64,000 bases of DNA, from NCBI GenBank assembly GCA_907165275.2, contig CAJRBF020000002.1, forward strand, positions 248,001 to 312,000, given 5' to 3'. This document shows positions 1 through 11,567 of the stretch, piece by piece (position 1 is the stretch's first letter; every line of letters begins with the position of its first letter). The notes below the pieces were generated by a model. That model searched no databases. It was not told where the DNA came from and worked only from the letters and a program-made list of their open reading frames with translations. This DNA is from Zygaena filipendulae. Lineage: Eukaryota; Arthropoda; Insecta; Lepidoptera; Zygaenidae. Both the position numbers and the translations under genes were made by a program.

Positions 1-1751
1 AATTTGAAGAAAAGTAAAATTTTTTGCAAAAATTCTCAGAATTTTGGATAATTCCTGCGCCGAAACGGCCAGGAAGGATGTCAAAAACGAAGAGGGCGTT
101 AAATAACACCGGACCAGCAACGAAACACTTATAGAAAACAACCAAATAGCTTAAAAAACGAAATTTATAACTCAGTTACTATGCGAATTTTCAAAGTCGA
201 TGAAATACCAAAAATTACCAAAATTTTAAAAAATAAATATGCGGAAATAACTTTAGTGGTTGCGGACAGACAAAACACAGCGAAAACCAGTTCGAAAACG
301 CCAAAACAGCGACGTAGTTTCTTATTATATTGATATTAATATCGTATGTCGCGTCAAACACACGTTTACTTAGGTAACCTCGGGTGCGCGGAGGGGGTAG
401 GTATCGGCGATGACGTAATAAAAATTTGGCGTTTTTTTGCTTCTCCGCGGTCGGAATCGGGCGCGGAGGGTGTCGATCGACGCGGGGGATGTTATTCTAG
501 GTATTTTATAAGAAAAACTTTGCGGGCAAACCTCCCGAAAGCGTTAAATTTGAAGAAAAGTAAAAATTTTTGCAAAAATTCTCAGAATTTTGGATAATTC
601 CTGCGCCGAAACGGCCAGGAAGGGTGTCAAAAACGAAGAGGGCGTTAAATAACGCCGGACCAGCAACGAAACACTTATAGAAAACAACAAAATAGCTTAA
701 AAAACGAAATTTATAACTCAGTTACTATGCGAATTTTCAAAGTCGATGAAATACCAAAAATTACCAAAATTTAAAAAAATAAATATGCGGAAATGACTTT
801 AGTGGTTGCGGACAGACAAAACACAGCGAAAACCAGTTCGAAAATGCCAAAACAGCGACGTAGTTTCTTATTATATTGATATTAATATCGTATGTCGCGT
901 CAAACACACGTTTACTTAGGTAACCTCGGGTGCGCGGAGGGGGTAGGTATCGGCGATGACGTAATAAAAATTTGGCGTTTTTTCGCTTCTCCGCGGTCGG
1001 AATCGGGCGCGGAGGGTGTCGATCGACGCGGGGGATGTTATTCTAGGTATTTTATAAGAAAAACTTTGCGGGCAAACCTCCCGAAAGCGTTAAATTTGAA
1101 GAAAAGTAAAAATTTTTGCAAAAATTCTCAGAATTTTGGATAATTCCTGCGCCGAAACGGCCAGGAAGGGTGTCAAAAACGAAGAGGGCGTTAAATAACG
1201 CCGGACCAGCAACGAAACACTTATAGAAAACAACAAAATAGCTTAAAAAACGAAATTTATAACTCAGTTACTATGCGAATTTTCAAAGTCGATGAAATAC
1301 CAAAAATTACCAAAATTTAAAAAAATAAATATGCGGAAATGACTTTAGGGGTTGCGGACAGACAAAACACAGCGAAAACCAGTTCGAAAACGCCAAAACA
1401 GCGACGTAGTTTGTTATTATATTGATATTAATATCGTATGTCGCGTCAAACACACGTTTACTTAGGTAACCTCGGGTGCGCGGAGGGGGTAGGTATCGGC
1501 GATGACGTAATAAAAATTTGGCGTTTTTTCGCTTCTCCGCGGTCGGAATCGGGCGCGGAGGGTGTCGATCGACGCGGGGGATGTTATTCTAGGTATTTTA
1601 TAAGAAAAACTTTGCGGGCAAACCTCCCGAAAGCGTTAAATTTGAAGAAAAGTAAAAATTTTTGCAAAAATTCTCAGAATTTTGGATAATTCCTGCGCCG
1701 AAACGGCCAGGAAGGGTGTCAAAAACGAAGAGGGCGTTAAATAACGCCGGA
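1..1751. repeat. 546-bp satellite array, left part
   Basis: The same block recurs at a spacing of 546 bp (landmark ATGTCGCGTCAAACACACG at 346, 892 and 1438). Copies differ by only a few bases. The array enters from the left edge and is cut at 1751 by a BEL/Pao element; the same unit resumes at 24210. Each unit contains an identical 83-codon open frame, but there is no sign of selection on it (the DNA is equally conserved in and out of frame), so I treat it as non-coding satellite. Confidence 0.93.
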
Positions 1752-2610
1752 TGTCGCCACGCCACGGGGGGAATATAACTGATAACTCATTCTGGCATGC
1801 ACGACATCCTTATCACCATTAAGTAACTTATTACATATATCGGATGAACCTCTCGTGTACATTTCACACTAACGATATTACGATAATACTTTAAATCGAA
1901 TCAGGGCTTTCTAACGTTTTACGTTCTTTACTCTGCCTGTACTGGCTACAGCTAGATACTTTAAGCCGCCGTGTACTCATTAGGCAGTCTACCTGTCTGC
2001 ACTGGCTACAGCTAGATACTTTAAGCCGCCGTGTGCTCATTAGACAGATCTATATTAATATTATACTAAAGCACCTGAAATGGCACCTAACGTCGAGACC
2101 ACACGTAGCCTGAAGCTCACGCGTTGCGTATGTATTGCTGGTCAACTCAACGTCAGCCCGATGGGCCTTAGCCTTAACTGGCCTCCTCCAAAACCCCTCA
2201 CAGCCAGCCCAAACCATCGGATCCAATACGTCGGATCTTAACCCGAGCTGATACGACAGCTCCAGGGTCGCGTTACACAATTATTCACTTTAAGCTACGA
2301 GAGTTTCATCCGTCACGGTACAACGAGTTAGAGATGGCTATCACACAGTTAACCAATGATAAAATATCGGGACTCACCTGTGTACCTCTTCTCTCCGCGG
2401 TGAAACAATAAAAACTGACAGAACGCTCTCTGCCTTCACCTACTCTCGCTACGTCATGTACCGTCTACCCGCATGCAAACGTCAAAAACTGTTCTGTCAA
2501 AACAAATAGGTAAAAGTTGCCATAAACAAAAACAGTTGTTACATATCGACTCACAGAGTTACTAAAGTCAGCCACTCACCATATATACAAATTCGCGGTG
2601 CTTCGCGACA
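1752..2610 (-). repeat. BEL-1 3' LTR
   Basis: It runs TGT...ACA and matches 23351-24209 along its whole length with scattered substitutions. On the minus strand it is preceded by a G-rich stretch (about 2611-2630, containing GCCTTGGGGAG) that could serve as polypurine tract. Inside, the block TGGCTACAGCTAGATACTT occurs twice (near 1943 and 2003), a short internal duplication of about 60 bp that both LTRs share. Confidence 0.93.
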
Positions 2611-2637
2611 CTCCCCAAGGCGAGGGCCTTGCTATAC

Positions 2638-3321
2638 CTATAGCAAGGTGAAAAGCTGACTAGTCCATTCAGCTATCTTCTCTCGCGCTCTCATGGCAGC
2701 GGCTCTTCTCTGTCTCGGTACTTGTGCTACTTCAGTCCCACAAGGCTCATGATGCTCCGCAGTAGCTCCACTCTCTACCGGGTGGCTCTCTGCCTCTCGA
2801 ACATCGCTTGTGTCCATTGCATCTTCCACCGTTTCACACAGAGCTTCACACTCTTGTGTGGGTTGTTCAAGAACGGTGGGTGTGGGGTTAGGAGGTAGTG
2901 TTGGAACTGCAACAGCTGCCTGATCCTCTACGTTTTTGTCCTCTGAAAGTGCAGGAAGGCTTTCACGGACACTCTCAGGCCTGTCCTCGTACTGAACCGC
3001 CAGCTCCTGTTCGTAGCTACAAGAATTACTAGTTGCTCCTTCCTCTGCTACTTGTTCCGCTTCTAGAGGATATAGGTGAGCTATCGAACGAGTAAAGTCA
3101 GTCTCACCAACTTTTACTTTTGCTACACGACACTCTCCGTCGCTCCCTCTCACTAGAGACACTATTTTGCCAACCTTCCAGTTACATCGGTTTCTGTTAG
3201 AGTCGTCTTTGATTTGGACAAGGTCTCCTAATTGAGGCTCTCTGTGCGACTTTACTCTCGCTTGTTTATGTGAGTGTCTATATCTCTCTCTCAGGCTGGG
3301 AAGATACTGGTCTTGAAACAT
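2638..3321 (-). pseudogene. BEL-1 pol C-terminus, DUF5641-like region of integrase
   Basis: The frame starts with FQDQYLPSLRERYR and contains GDLVQIKDDSNRNRCNWKVG, the pattern that closes BEL/Pao integrases (DUF5641-like). It then turns acidic and Pro/Thr-rich and ends just before the LTR. The upstream integrase pieces at 3323-3568 and 3608-4495 are in other frames, so at least two frameshifts or stops separate it from the catalytic domain. The first Met-like residue is only where the open frame begins, not a real start. Confidence 0.8.
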
Positions 3322-3322
3322 T

Positions 3323-3568
3323 TTAACAAATTCTTCTATTATCTTCCGAGTTCCGACCTCTTTTCCAACCTTCGATTAAATTTATTTTCGTTAAAGAACC
3401 AACTGTATCCGTATTTCCAGCATCCATTTGTAAGCACTCTCCCATATTCAGGAAGTCGGCTGGTTTCAGTATGTGCTCCGGTTCTGAGCCAACGTGCACC
3501 AACGGGCGTGTGTTTATAACAGCTTCTACCTCTTTTATAACCGTTACCAGCTGACTGTCCGTTAACAA
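3323..3568 (-). pseudogene. BEL-1 integrase fragment between core and C-terminus
   Basis: This short frame carries VIKEVEAVINTRPLVHVGSEP, typical of the helix after the catalytic Glu of BEL/Pao integrases (E-x-x-x-N-x-R-P-L), followed by a segment ending PADFLNMG. It sits between the core fragment (3608-4495) and the DUF5641-like tail (2638-3321) in the expected order. The frame changes on both sides show a dead copy. Confidence 0.75.
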
Positions 3569-3607
3569 GTGCTGGTCCAGAGTTCTTTTAAGGCAGTGCT
3601 TAGTTAG

Positions 3608-4495
3608 TTAGTTTAGTGCCAGTTGGGGAATGAACATCCACTGTATACCCTTTTCTTTACAATACCTACTTGTCAAAACTTCACTCATCAATTTGAACTG
3701 AAGAGCGTTGTCACTAACGATCTTTAATGGTATGCCTCTCGCGGCTGTGAACCTTCTGATAGCTAGCAAGCACTCATCCGCCGTCGAGTTCATCACCACT
3801 TCCAAGTGGACTGCACGTACCGCTAAACACGTGAAGAGACAAATCCACCGCTTTACAGGTCCTGTTGATGTCTTGACTAACATCGGACCAAAGTAGTCCA
3901 TTCCTGTGTAAGTGAATGGGACACTGTAGTTCACCCGTTCAGGAGGCAGCGATGGTGTCTGTGGCAACTGGTACGGGCCACCCCCATGCTTCACGCACTG
4001 TGGGCATGTTTTCAGCACCTTCTGAACTTCGACTCTTCCCTGAGGCACCCAATATTTTTGCCTGACTATACTCAGTGTTTGTGATACATCAACATGGTAC
4101 TGGTCCTCATGAGTTTTTCTTATGACATCACTTGTGAAGTTACAATTCCGTGGAAGAAGTATTGGATGCTTCTTGTCGTATATCCAGTTCGTGTTAGACA
4201 TTCGTCCTTTGCATCTGAGAACTCCATCAAAGAGGCCCAGATTACGTGTTAAATTAGTTACCTTCCCTGTTACTTCACCTGGGAAATGTTCAGCTTGAAG
4301 CTTCTTTATATCTAACAACGTTCCATCCAACTTAGCATTCTGATCCATGTCTAAGTTCTCAGCTTCATTACTATGAGCGATTACTTCACGTTGCTCATCT
4401 TCTGACATCTCAACCTCTTCACCGGGATATGCCATCTCATATCCCTTTGCAACCATTTCTGGATCGTCAACAACGTCCAGAGCCTCCCCGGCCAC
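3608..4495 (-). pseudogene. BEL-1 integrase zinc-binding and catalytic core fragment
   Basis: The frame contains an H2C2-type zinc-binding region (SDVIRKTHEDQYHVDVSQTL, then TCPQCVKHGG) and the start of the DDE core (YTGMDYFGPMLV, LEVVMNSTADECLLAIRRF, KIVSDNALQF). The first and second catalytic Asp are visible in MDYFGP and IVSDN. It stops before the Glu, which would lie toward 3568. Upstream it connects to the RNase H end of the 4608-6086 frame through a stop and frameshift near 4610. Confidence 0.85.
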
Positions 4496-4607
4496 AAGAG
4501 AAGTATGAATTGTCAGCTTTCTATTGCTCGGCCACTCCTTTTCATCAAGAGACAGGAAAGTGGGCCCGTTGAACCACAGATCTTTCTTCTGGTCCCATAG
4601 CTCCGGT

Positions 4608-6173
4608 CTAGTCGCTTAAGTCGGCTGGGTTCATGGTTGTGTTTATGTAGCAGAACTCTACCTCTTTACTGTTTTTAATTTCATTAACACGCCTTGATAC
4701 AAAAGGTGGAAGTAACTTGCTTGTGTTCATCCAATTAAGCACTATAAGGCTATCTGTCCACAGAAAGGATTTCTCTATTTTCATGTCTAGGCTGCTCTGT
4801 ACATACTTAAGTAACCTACTCCCAATTAGGAAACCGAGTAACTCCAGTCGTGGAATTTTCAGGTCATTTTTGTCTTCTACCGGTGTCACTCTGGACTTTG
4901 ACATCATAAAAGTAACCTTAGAGTCTTGGCCCTTAATAGTCTTCAAGTAAACAACAGCTGCATAGGCGTTCTTAGATGCATCCGTGAACCCATGAAGTTC
5001 ATATGTGCCTGTGACATCCGTGTTAACACTATTTAATCCAGCATACCGTTTTATACGGACATCTTTAGCTGCCTGTAAGTTATGAACTACTCGTTCCCAC
5101 TTTTTTCTTAAATCCTCTAACATAATCACATCCCACTTTATCTTTTTTATGCAGAGTTCTTGAAAGAGAAGTTTAGCTGGTAGAATAAGTGGGGAAATGA
5201 AACCACAGGGATCGTAGAAACGAGCCAGCATACATAGAACATCCCTTTTGGTTCTGGTTCTCTGGGTTGTCTCCATATTTAACACAGTATCACTCAATTT
5301 CAGCTGCAGAGTGTCTTCTTTTAAATCCCATAATAAGCCAAGCACCTTCATTTTATCAACATCTTTAGCTTTATGTTGCTCGGGTATCTTCATCATGAAT
5401 TCCTCGGAGTTGGAGGACCAATCTCTGATATTCATGGACAATTCTTCAAATGCGTCCCTGGTATCTCGGTACATCTTATGTGCTTCACCCACAGAGTCAG
5501 CAGTTGTGACCAGGTTGTCAATATAACATCTGTCAGCTATCTTACTTAGTAACGACTGGTTAGTTCGGGAAAAATGATATCTTATGGTCGCAGTGAGTAA
5601 AAAGGGACTTGATATAATACCAAATGGCACTCTGCAGAATCTCAGGTGTATTATGTTGTTCTCTGACAGTTCTTTACTTGAATCTTTAACCCACAGAAAC
5701 CTGGTGACTTCTCTATCTTCTTCCTGCAACCCAACTTGCAGAAAGGCCTTTTCTACGTCGGCTACCATACCAATCTTGCCTGATCTAAATTGTAGTAGTA
5801 AAGCTGTCATATCTTCAATCATTGAGGGACCTCTGTACAAACATTCGTTCAGGCTCTTTTGTCCATTACATTTGACTGACGCGTCATATACGATTCTCCC
5901 TCTTTTGCCTTCTTGCTTGACCATGTGGTGCGGAAGATAGTGAACAGTCACACCGTTGCCCGTTGACTGGGGATCCACAACTTCAATGATTCCTGCTGAC
6001 AGCTGCTCCTGTAAGATTTCCGCGTAATCTTTGAGAGTCTCTTCATTTGAGCGTCGCAGCAAGCCTTTCAAACGTCCATACGCCAATCCGAAGTTAGTGG
6101 GTAATACTGCAGGTTGGTCAATCCACGGCCATTTAACCTCATATCTTCCATGGCAGTATTTAACCGTATCATT
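4608..6173 (-). pseudogene. BEL-1 reverse transcriptase and RNase H
   Basis: The frame is open for about 1.5 kb. RT motifs in order are VHYLPHHMVKQ, RIVYDASVKCNGQKSLNECL, MVADVEKAFLQVGL (catalytic Asp), FRVPFG-like LRFCRVPFGIISSPF, and CYIDNLVT, the BEL/Pao form of the YxDD box, here YIDN, so the second catalytic Asp is Asn. RNase H follows (YELHGFTDASKNAYAAVVYL, FLWTDSLIVLNWM). It ends at NPADLSD with a stop. The 5' side was cut by a LINE at 6178/7812; upstream residues continue in frame on the other side of the insert. Confidence 0.88.
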
Positions 6174-6178
6174 GAAAT

Positions 6179-6208
<30 letters not shown>

Positions 6209-6211
<3 letters not shown>

Positions 6212-6850
6212 ATAATCCACAGCACTTAATACTATGTACATATTTACTAAATTAAACCTACTGCCACTAACGGATTAATATTATACAAGCTTTAACCTAA
6301 GAAATAAAATAAAATTATGCCCAACCCTTACAAGCACTCAAACAAACACTCAATATGCATGTATACTCACCCTACACGCACGCACGCATAAACAAACACA
6401 TACAACATGCGTACCCACCCATACATACACCCACACACACACGATTTAGAACAAACATACATCACCATATCACATTCAGGCCATCACTATACTAATATTA
6501 CAATGTAATAGCTCGCCTGTACGGACGTATGGATGCTTGCTCCTCTCCCACGCAAAAACCACTGAATTGAGTTCCACGAAACTTCACAATAATATAGCTT
6601 ATACATCAAAAACATATACTTAGAGTACCTACTTTCTATACCGGAACTCCCGCGGGAACTAAAAAGTCAACGCGGGTAAATAGACTAATTATTGCATACT
6701 ACACGCTGTCAGAAGCACAGAAAAGGACACAGGGCACTCCCCGTGCCGGAACTCACCGCGGGGCCCTCGAAACCAACGAGGGCCAACCGCGGGGAAGAGC
6801 TTGTTAGCTATTACAAATTACAATTTAATTACATAAGACATTATTGCAAC
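6209..6850. other. LINE 3' region with an embedded non-autonomous repeat
   Basis: There is no gene here. Roughly 6360-6440 holds CA-rich simple sequence (ACGCACGCACGC, ACACACACAC). Roughly 6510-6800 contains CACGCAAAAACCACTGAATT and paired CG-rich blocks such as CCCGCGGGAACT. This looks like a degenerate short dispersed repeat of a type common in lepidopteran genomes. The family name is not determinable here. Confidence 0.4.
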
Positions 6851-6851
6851 A

Positions 6852-7313
6852 CTATCTATCGCTACCAATACTGCCAATAACATCAATAATTTTCCGTCTA
6901 AAGACAGGCTTGCTAGTGTCAAAAATATCTACCGACGAGAAAGAAACATTATAGCATTCCTGAGAACGATGCACTACAGAGCCCTTTGCGTAATTCGAGT
7001 GAACATCTGGTACATAGAAAAGAGGAGTGTGTCGTGATCGACGCTTTGGTGTACGAAAGCGAAGAAACAAGTCTGTGAGCTCAGGGCAGTCTACAGAACC
7101 ATTGCATGCATCATGTAAGAAAAGAAGTTGGTTCACTACACGCCGGTCCTTGAGGCTTAAGAGGTGGTGATATCGGCATGAATCTTCACCACCAACAAAC
7201 ATGCGATGGGCACGAAAGTCAAGGTGCTTCAAGAACTTTAATTGAATACCTTCAATTACAGAAGCAGAAGTAACATAGGCCGGGTTCCATATATTACAGC
7301 AATATTCTAACAA
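6852..7313 (-). pseudogene. LINE ORF2 C-terminal fragment
   Basis: The frame begins LEYCCNIWNPAYVTSASVIE, matching the conserved region after the RT domain of Jockey/CR1-group LINEs (Y...S-x-IWNP...). It includes a basic block (RFRTPKRRSRHTPLFYVP) and ends in the terminal region before the 3' UTR. It is separated by a frame change from the RT piece that starts at about 7795. No complete catalytic domain is present. Confidence 0.75.
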
Positions 7314-7430
7314 ACTTCTAGTATACGCAAAATAAAGAGTTTTAAGGCATCCAGCATCAGAAAAAGGGCGACTAATACGGAGAATAAAGCCCAGGCTCTT
7401 ATACGCTTTGGCAACGATGTGATTGATGTG

Positions 7431-8285
7431 CTACTGATACGTCAATTTTGAGTCAAGCAAAACGCCCAGATCTCTAACTAAATTAGCTTTTTTAATCTCA
7501 ATATTATCTAACAAATATGTAAATGCGATAGGATTTCGCTTCCTTGTAAAAGTTACAGACAGACACTTATCAGCATTAATACTGATTCTATTTTTCAAGT
7601 AATAATTATTCAACCGAAACAAATCTTCTTGCAACCTTTCACAATCTGACATATCATTGACTCTCAAATAAATTTTCGTATCATCGGCGTACATAAGAAA
7701 CTTTGCATGATGAAATACCTGACCAACATCATATAAATAAGCAGAGTACAAAAGAGGCCCCAGAATCGAGCCCTGAGGAACTCCGGATGGAGGAATAGTA
7801 ATAAAGTGAAAGAAATGCTTGATCGCTTCCTCTTCTCGAGTCGTTTTTGGAGAGTCTGTGATGCCAATGCTTTCAAGGTTCCATAGAAACTTCATATCAA
7901 TGGATCGAAGAGAAAGTTCAGGTTCACTAAAATATGGACATCCTGGCCCATGGCACTGGCAGTAAGTTACGACAGTCATTGCGTTTTCCACAGTTTCCTC
8001 ACAACTTCCTGATACTATCCAACCCAAGTCGGTATTAACCAAATACAGTTTCTCTTGCAACTTTATGCGTTCATTTCTTATGAAAGAAAAGTAATAATCA
8101 TTTCCGATTAGTAAGTCTACACCTTCGCCCATGGAGTCGTCATCAGAAGTATTGTCAACTGTAACACCGGGGTCCACCTTTGCATCGGGAACTCTGTCGG
8201 TTATATGTGGTATAATGTTAACCCGTAAATCTCTTTGGATGCCCCTTTTTGTAATTAACGTTACTCCTGACGAAGGGCTGATCAC
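7431..8285 (-). pseudogene. Chimeric open frame: BEL-1 protease region fused to LINE RT
   Basis: This open frame is an artefact of insertion. Its first part (8285 to about 7812) is BEL/Pao pol upstream of the RT, with GEGVDLLIGNDYYFSFI, LVNTDLGWIVSG and ECEE-type residues in SGSCEETVENAM, the region after the retroviral-type aspartic protease. The second part (7811-7431) is LINE RT with SGVPQGSILGPLLYSAYL and FLMYADDTKIYLR. The junction coincides with the GAAAT TSD at 7812. It should not be read as a functional fusion. Confidence 0.85.
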
Positions 8286-8539
8286 TCGTCTTGGGTCTTT
8301 GGAACCAAATGTGAAAATTACAAGTACATCTTCATCTTCTGTATTTAATTTAAGTTGGTCGGCAGCTTTGGCAGTCAGGTAGCTCCTTTGGAATCAAGGA
8401 GGACCTTGCATGTAATTTCTCCTCTATTGCTCCTTAGCTTCGCCATTACCGTTTGTACTAGCCACGGTAAGCTTTTTCGGGCACAAAGCGCGGTTGTGAG
8501 CCCGGCGACAATAAACGCAATTCCTCTTATTACTCAATT
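8286..8539 (-). pseudogene. BEL-1 second gag zinc knuckle and protease start
   Basis: On the minus strand this stretch reads NCVYCRRAHNRALCPKK, a CX2CX4HX4C zinc knuckle. It is followed by a stop at about 8430 and then sequence leading into the protease region. The first knuckle (CFLCLKSGHMARKC) lies 3 kb away at about 11560-11620, so a LINE insertion separated the two. The protease active-site motif is not clearly preserved (a degenerate VLLDSKG-like stretch near 8390 crosses a stop). Confidence 0.75.
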
Positions 8540-11395
8540 CCTCTTATTACGCCCATCATTAATACTAATAATAATACGACCATAATATCTTTTAATTGTA
8601 AATCAATTAAAAGATCGGTCCATTATATTCGCGATCTATGTCGAAAAGCAGATATTTTAGTTTTACAGGAAACTTGGCTGTTGCCGCATGATTTGGATTT
8701 TATATATAGCGTAGATAGTGAATTTGATTGCGCAGCAATTTCTTCCGTTGATGTGTCAGCGGGTGTATTGCGTGGCCGACCATACGGTGGTCTTGCCGTT
8801 ATGTGGCGTAAGTCGCGATTTTCGGATGTTTCGGTAATAAATTGTTCAACAAATAGAATTATGGCAATTCGAATAACCTTAAACTTAAGATCTTTTTTAG
8901 TTTTTAATGTGTATATGCCCACTGATGAGTTGGATAATCTTCTCGATTTCACGAATTGTTTGGCAAGTATAAGTGCCCTTACCGAAGAATCGGAGGTCTC
9001 AGCGGTATATGTTTTGGGGGATTTCAATGCGCACCCCACTGCTAGCTTTGGTAAAGAACTAAAAAGCTTTTGTGACGAGCAGCAATGGATATGGGCTGAC
9101 GTTGCAAAATTAGGTATAAGTTCAGACACATTCACCTTTGTAAGTGAAGCCCATGGGAGTCGTCGATGGTTGGACCATTGCATTGCTACTGAAGCGGCAT
9201 GGAAGACTATGGTATCCGTTAAAGTTTTGTATGAGGTTGCTTGGTCTGACCATTTCCCGTTATGTGTCACGTGCAATTTCAATGAAGCTTCACAGGGACT
9301 TATCATTGACGACCTACATGCTGGCAGGACAGGTATTCGCTGGGGTGTTAGGGATAAAGGGCAGATAGACATATATTACACTTACTGTAAAAAATATTTA
9401 GCTAATATTAATGATAGTTTTAAATGTGATGAATGCGAAAACTATAAGTACTGTGATAATTTAAGTGAGCATTATATTTTTATAGATAACTTGTATAGTC
9501 AAATTGTTAAAATCATGCAATTAGGTTCTAAAAAGTCAGTGGGGAGATGTTATACTAAATGTAAAACTACTACTACTACTAAGTATAAAAAACAAGTCAC
9601 GGGTTGGAATCTACACGTGCAAAATAGTCATCATGTTTATAGATTAAATTTTGAAACGTGGATAATGACAGGCAAGCCCTCTAACGGGGCTATATATGAA
9701 AAAATGGTCACCACCCGCAAGGACTTTAAAAATAAACTTCGCTGGTGCCAAAGAAATGAAGAGTCTATAAAGTTAGATATGTTAGCTATGTACCGTAAAG
9801 AATGTAACTTTCCAAAGTTTTGGAAGGAAACAAAAAAGTTTTCCTATAAGCCAGGTCTACCTACAAAGGTGAATGGGTTGCATGAGCATGCTCAGATAGC
9901 CAATATGTTTGCAAACCAGTTCAAGATACACCCTCGAACTATAAACCCCGATCTGAGAGACGAGCACAGTCATGCTTCAGTAGCAACCGAGAATCCTGTG
10001 GTGCAATTTACTCCAGAACAGGTGACCAATATAGTTATAAAAATGAAGCGTGGAAAATCACCTGGCCACGATGACCTTAGTTTAGAACATATTCTATATG
10101 GAGGTGAAGTTTTGCATTCTAAACTAAGTAGGTTATTCAATTTGTGCGTTAAATACTCTTATCTTCCACAAGACCTTATGAAGACAATAGTGGTACCGAT
10201 TGTTAAAAATAAAACCGGTGATCTGGGTTCAGCAAACAACTACCGTCCAATCTCACTAGGTACCATCACCGGTAAAATTCTGGAACGTTTGATACAGCCC
10301 GAGCTGCTAAAAAATATTGTGATTGATGATGCGCAATTTGGATTCCGCCCTGGTCTCTCGACAGACTCGGCAATTCTTAGTTTAAAGCATACCGTGGACT
10401 ACTATACGAGTCGAAAAACGTCAGTTTACGCATGTTTTTTGGACTTGAGCCGGGCATTCGACCTGGTGAATTATGATATTCTCTGGGCGAAATTGTACCG
10501 GTCTCATGTTTCAAAAGAGGTGGTGGGTCTGTTGAGATACTGGTACGGAAACCAAATAAACAGTGTTAAATGGGGCGACGCAACATCTAATCCTTATAGA
10601 TTAGATTGTGGAGTACGTCAGGGGGGTATTACCTCTCCGGATCTTTTTAATATTTACGTTAACGACTTGATGGAGGAGTTGAGAGCCACAAAAATTGGAT
10701 GTCATATTGGTAATACGTGTGTCAACAGTCTCAGTTACGCAGATGACATGGTGGTTCTCAGTCCGTCTATCAAAGGACTGAGGAGGTTGCTTTCAGTCTG
10801 TGAACATTATGCTAATGTTCATGGGCTGAAATATAATGTAGCTAAATCTGAAATGTTAGTGTTTCGAGCAGGCAAGGGTCCGGAGAGGGTACCTGATGTA
10901 TTGTTAGATGGCTCGGCAGTTCGGGTTGTAACAAAGTTCAAATATCTAGGACATGTTCTTACCGAGGATTTGAGGGATGACTGTGATATTGAGAGGGAGA
11001 GAAGGGCACTCTCGATTCGATGCAATATGCTAGCCCGAAGATTTGGCAAATGCAGCAGATCCGTCAAGATTGTTCTGTTTAACGCGTATTGCCAGTGCTT
11101 TTACACTTGCCAACTCTGGACAAATTTTTTCAGAAAGTCCTATACGGCAATGCGCGTGCAGTATAATGATGCTTTTCGCATACTGATGGGTCTGCCTAGA
11201 TACTGTAGTGCCTCGAATATGTTTGCCGAATCGGGAGTGCCTGATTTCTTTGCTGTGATGAGGAAAAGAGTAGCTTCTTTTTGGGAGAGACTCCGGGCGT
11301 CTAGCAACGGCATCCTTCGGGTGATTTGCGATGGAATGTCCAGCAATATATTTAGATATTGGCTATCTGTGCATCAAAATAGTAATAAAAAATAG
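8540..11395 (+). CDS. LINE endonuclease/reverse transcriptase polyprotein (N-terminus truncated)
   Basis: The frame is uninterrupted for about 950 codons. The N-terminus starts in the AP-like endonuclease with NCKSIKRS, then DILVLQETWL (catalytic Glu), YGGLAVMWRKS, VYVLGDFNAHP and WLDHCIAT...WSDHFPL (catalytic Asp/His). The RT follows: ANNYRPISLGTITGKILERL, FGFRPGLSTDSAIL, ACFLDLSRAFD, CGVRQGGITSPDLFN and SLSYADDMVVLS (YADD box intact). The C-terminal tail includes KFKYLGHVL. The start is not known: the frame is open to the insertion junction, and no ATG precedes the endonuclease motif. All catalytic motifs look intact, so the insertion may be fairly young. Confidence 0.88.
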   Translation, partial: PLITPIINTNNNTTIISFNCKSIKRSVHYIRDLCRKADILVLQETWLLPHDLDFIYSVDSEFDCAAISSVDVSAGVLRGRPYGGLAVMWRKSRFSDVSVINCSTNRIMAIRITLNLRSFLVFNVYMPTDELDNLLDFTNCLASISALTEESEVSAVYVLGDFNAHPTASFGKELKSFCDEQQWIWADVAKLGISSDTFTFVSEAHGSRRWLDHCIATEAAWKTMVSVKVLYEVAWSDHFPLCVTCNFNEASQGLIIDDLHAGRTGIRWGVRDKGQIDIYYTYCKKYLANINDSFKCDECENYKYCDNLSEHYIFIDNLYSQIVKIMQLGSKKSVGRCYTKCKTTTTTKYKKQVTGWNLHVQNSHHVYRLNFETWIMTGKPSNGAIYEKMVTTRKDFKNKLRWCQRNEESIKLDMLAMYRKECNFPKFWKETKKFSYKPGLPTKVNGLHEHAQIANMFANQFKIHPRTINPDLRDEHSHASVATENPVVQFTPEQVTNIVIKMKRGKSPGHDDLSLEHILYGGEVLHSKLSRLFNLCVKYSYLPQDLMKTIVVPIVKNKTGDLGSANNYRPISLGTITGKILERLIQPELLKNIVIDDAQFGFRPGLSTDSAILSLKHTVDYYTSRKTSVYACFLDLSRAFDLVNYDILWAKLYRSHVSKEVVGLLRYWYGNQINSVKWGDATSNPYRLDCGVRQGGITSPDLFNIYVNDLMEELRATKIGCHIGNTCVNSLSYADDMVVLSPSIKGLRRLLSVCEHYANVHGLKYNVAKSEMLVFRAGKGPERVPDVLLDGSAVRVVTKFKYLGHVLTEDLRDDCDIERERRALSIRCNMLARRFGKCSRSVKIVLFNAYCQCFYTCQLWTNFFRKSYTAMRVQYNDAFRILMGLPRYCSASNMFAESGVPDFFAVMRKRVASFWERLRASSNGILRVICDGMSSNIFRYWLSVHQNSNKK

Positions 11396-11533
11396 TTAGT
11401 ATGTTGACCAAGACACCTGGGAATAGTTTTTTAACATTCCCAGATAGTTGATAAGCTTATATTGTGTATGTGTATTATGTATGTTGTGACACTTTTATTG
11501 TGTAGATTGGGTTCTTTTGCCTTTAATAAAAAC

Positions 11534-11565
<32 letters not shown>
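8540..11565 (+). mobile_element. Plus-strand LINE inserted in BEL-1 gag
   Basis: This is a LINE with a single long ORF and a 3' tail of about ten ATT units (about 11532-11565). It interrupts the BEL gag between its two zinc knuckles. The exact 5' end is blurred because ATTCCTCTTATTAC occurs twice at 8518-8550, suggesting a short duplication at the junction. It appears 5'-truncated, since the open frame runs to the junction without a leader or ORF1. The clade (CR1/Rex1/Jockey group) cannot be fixed by eye. Confidence 0.85.

Positions 11566-11567
<2 letters not shown>

Larger units (their letters stand above)
6179..7811 (-). mobile_element. 5'-truncated Jockey-like LINE inserted in BEL-1 pol
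   Basis: This is a minus-strand LINE fragment flanked by the 5-bp TSD GAAAT (6174-6178 and 7812-7816). Removing it makes the BEL reverse transcriptase frame continuous. RT motifs GVPQGSILGPLLY and MYADDTKIYLRV lie near 7660-7800, and the conserved C-terminal tail lies at 6852-7313. The two coding pieces are in different frames. The 3' end is a (AAAT)n tail, visible as TTTATTTATTTA on the plus strand at about 6179-6208. Confidence 0.88.

Noticed and set aside
346..1689. Identical 83-codon ORFs repeated in the satellite (also 24447-25790)
   Set aside because: They recur because the 546-bp unit repeats; no domain, and no codon-position bias between copies was seen.
7431..8285. A novel fusion protein of protease and reverse transcriptase
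   Set aside because: The junction coincides with a LINE insertion and its target duplication.
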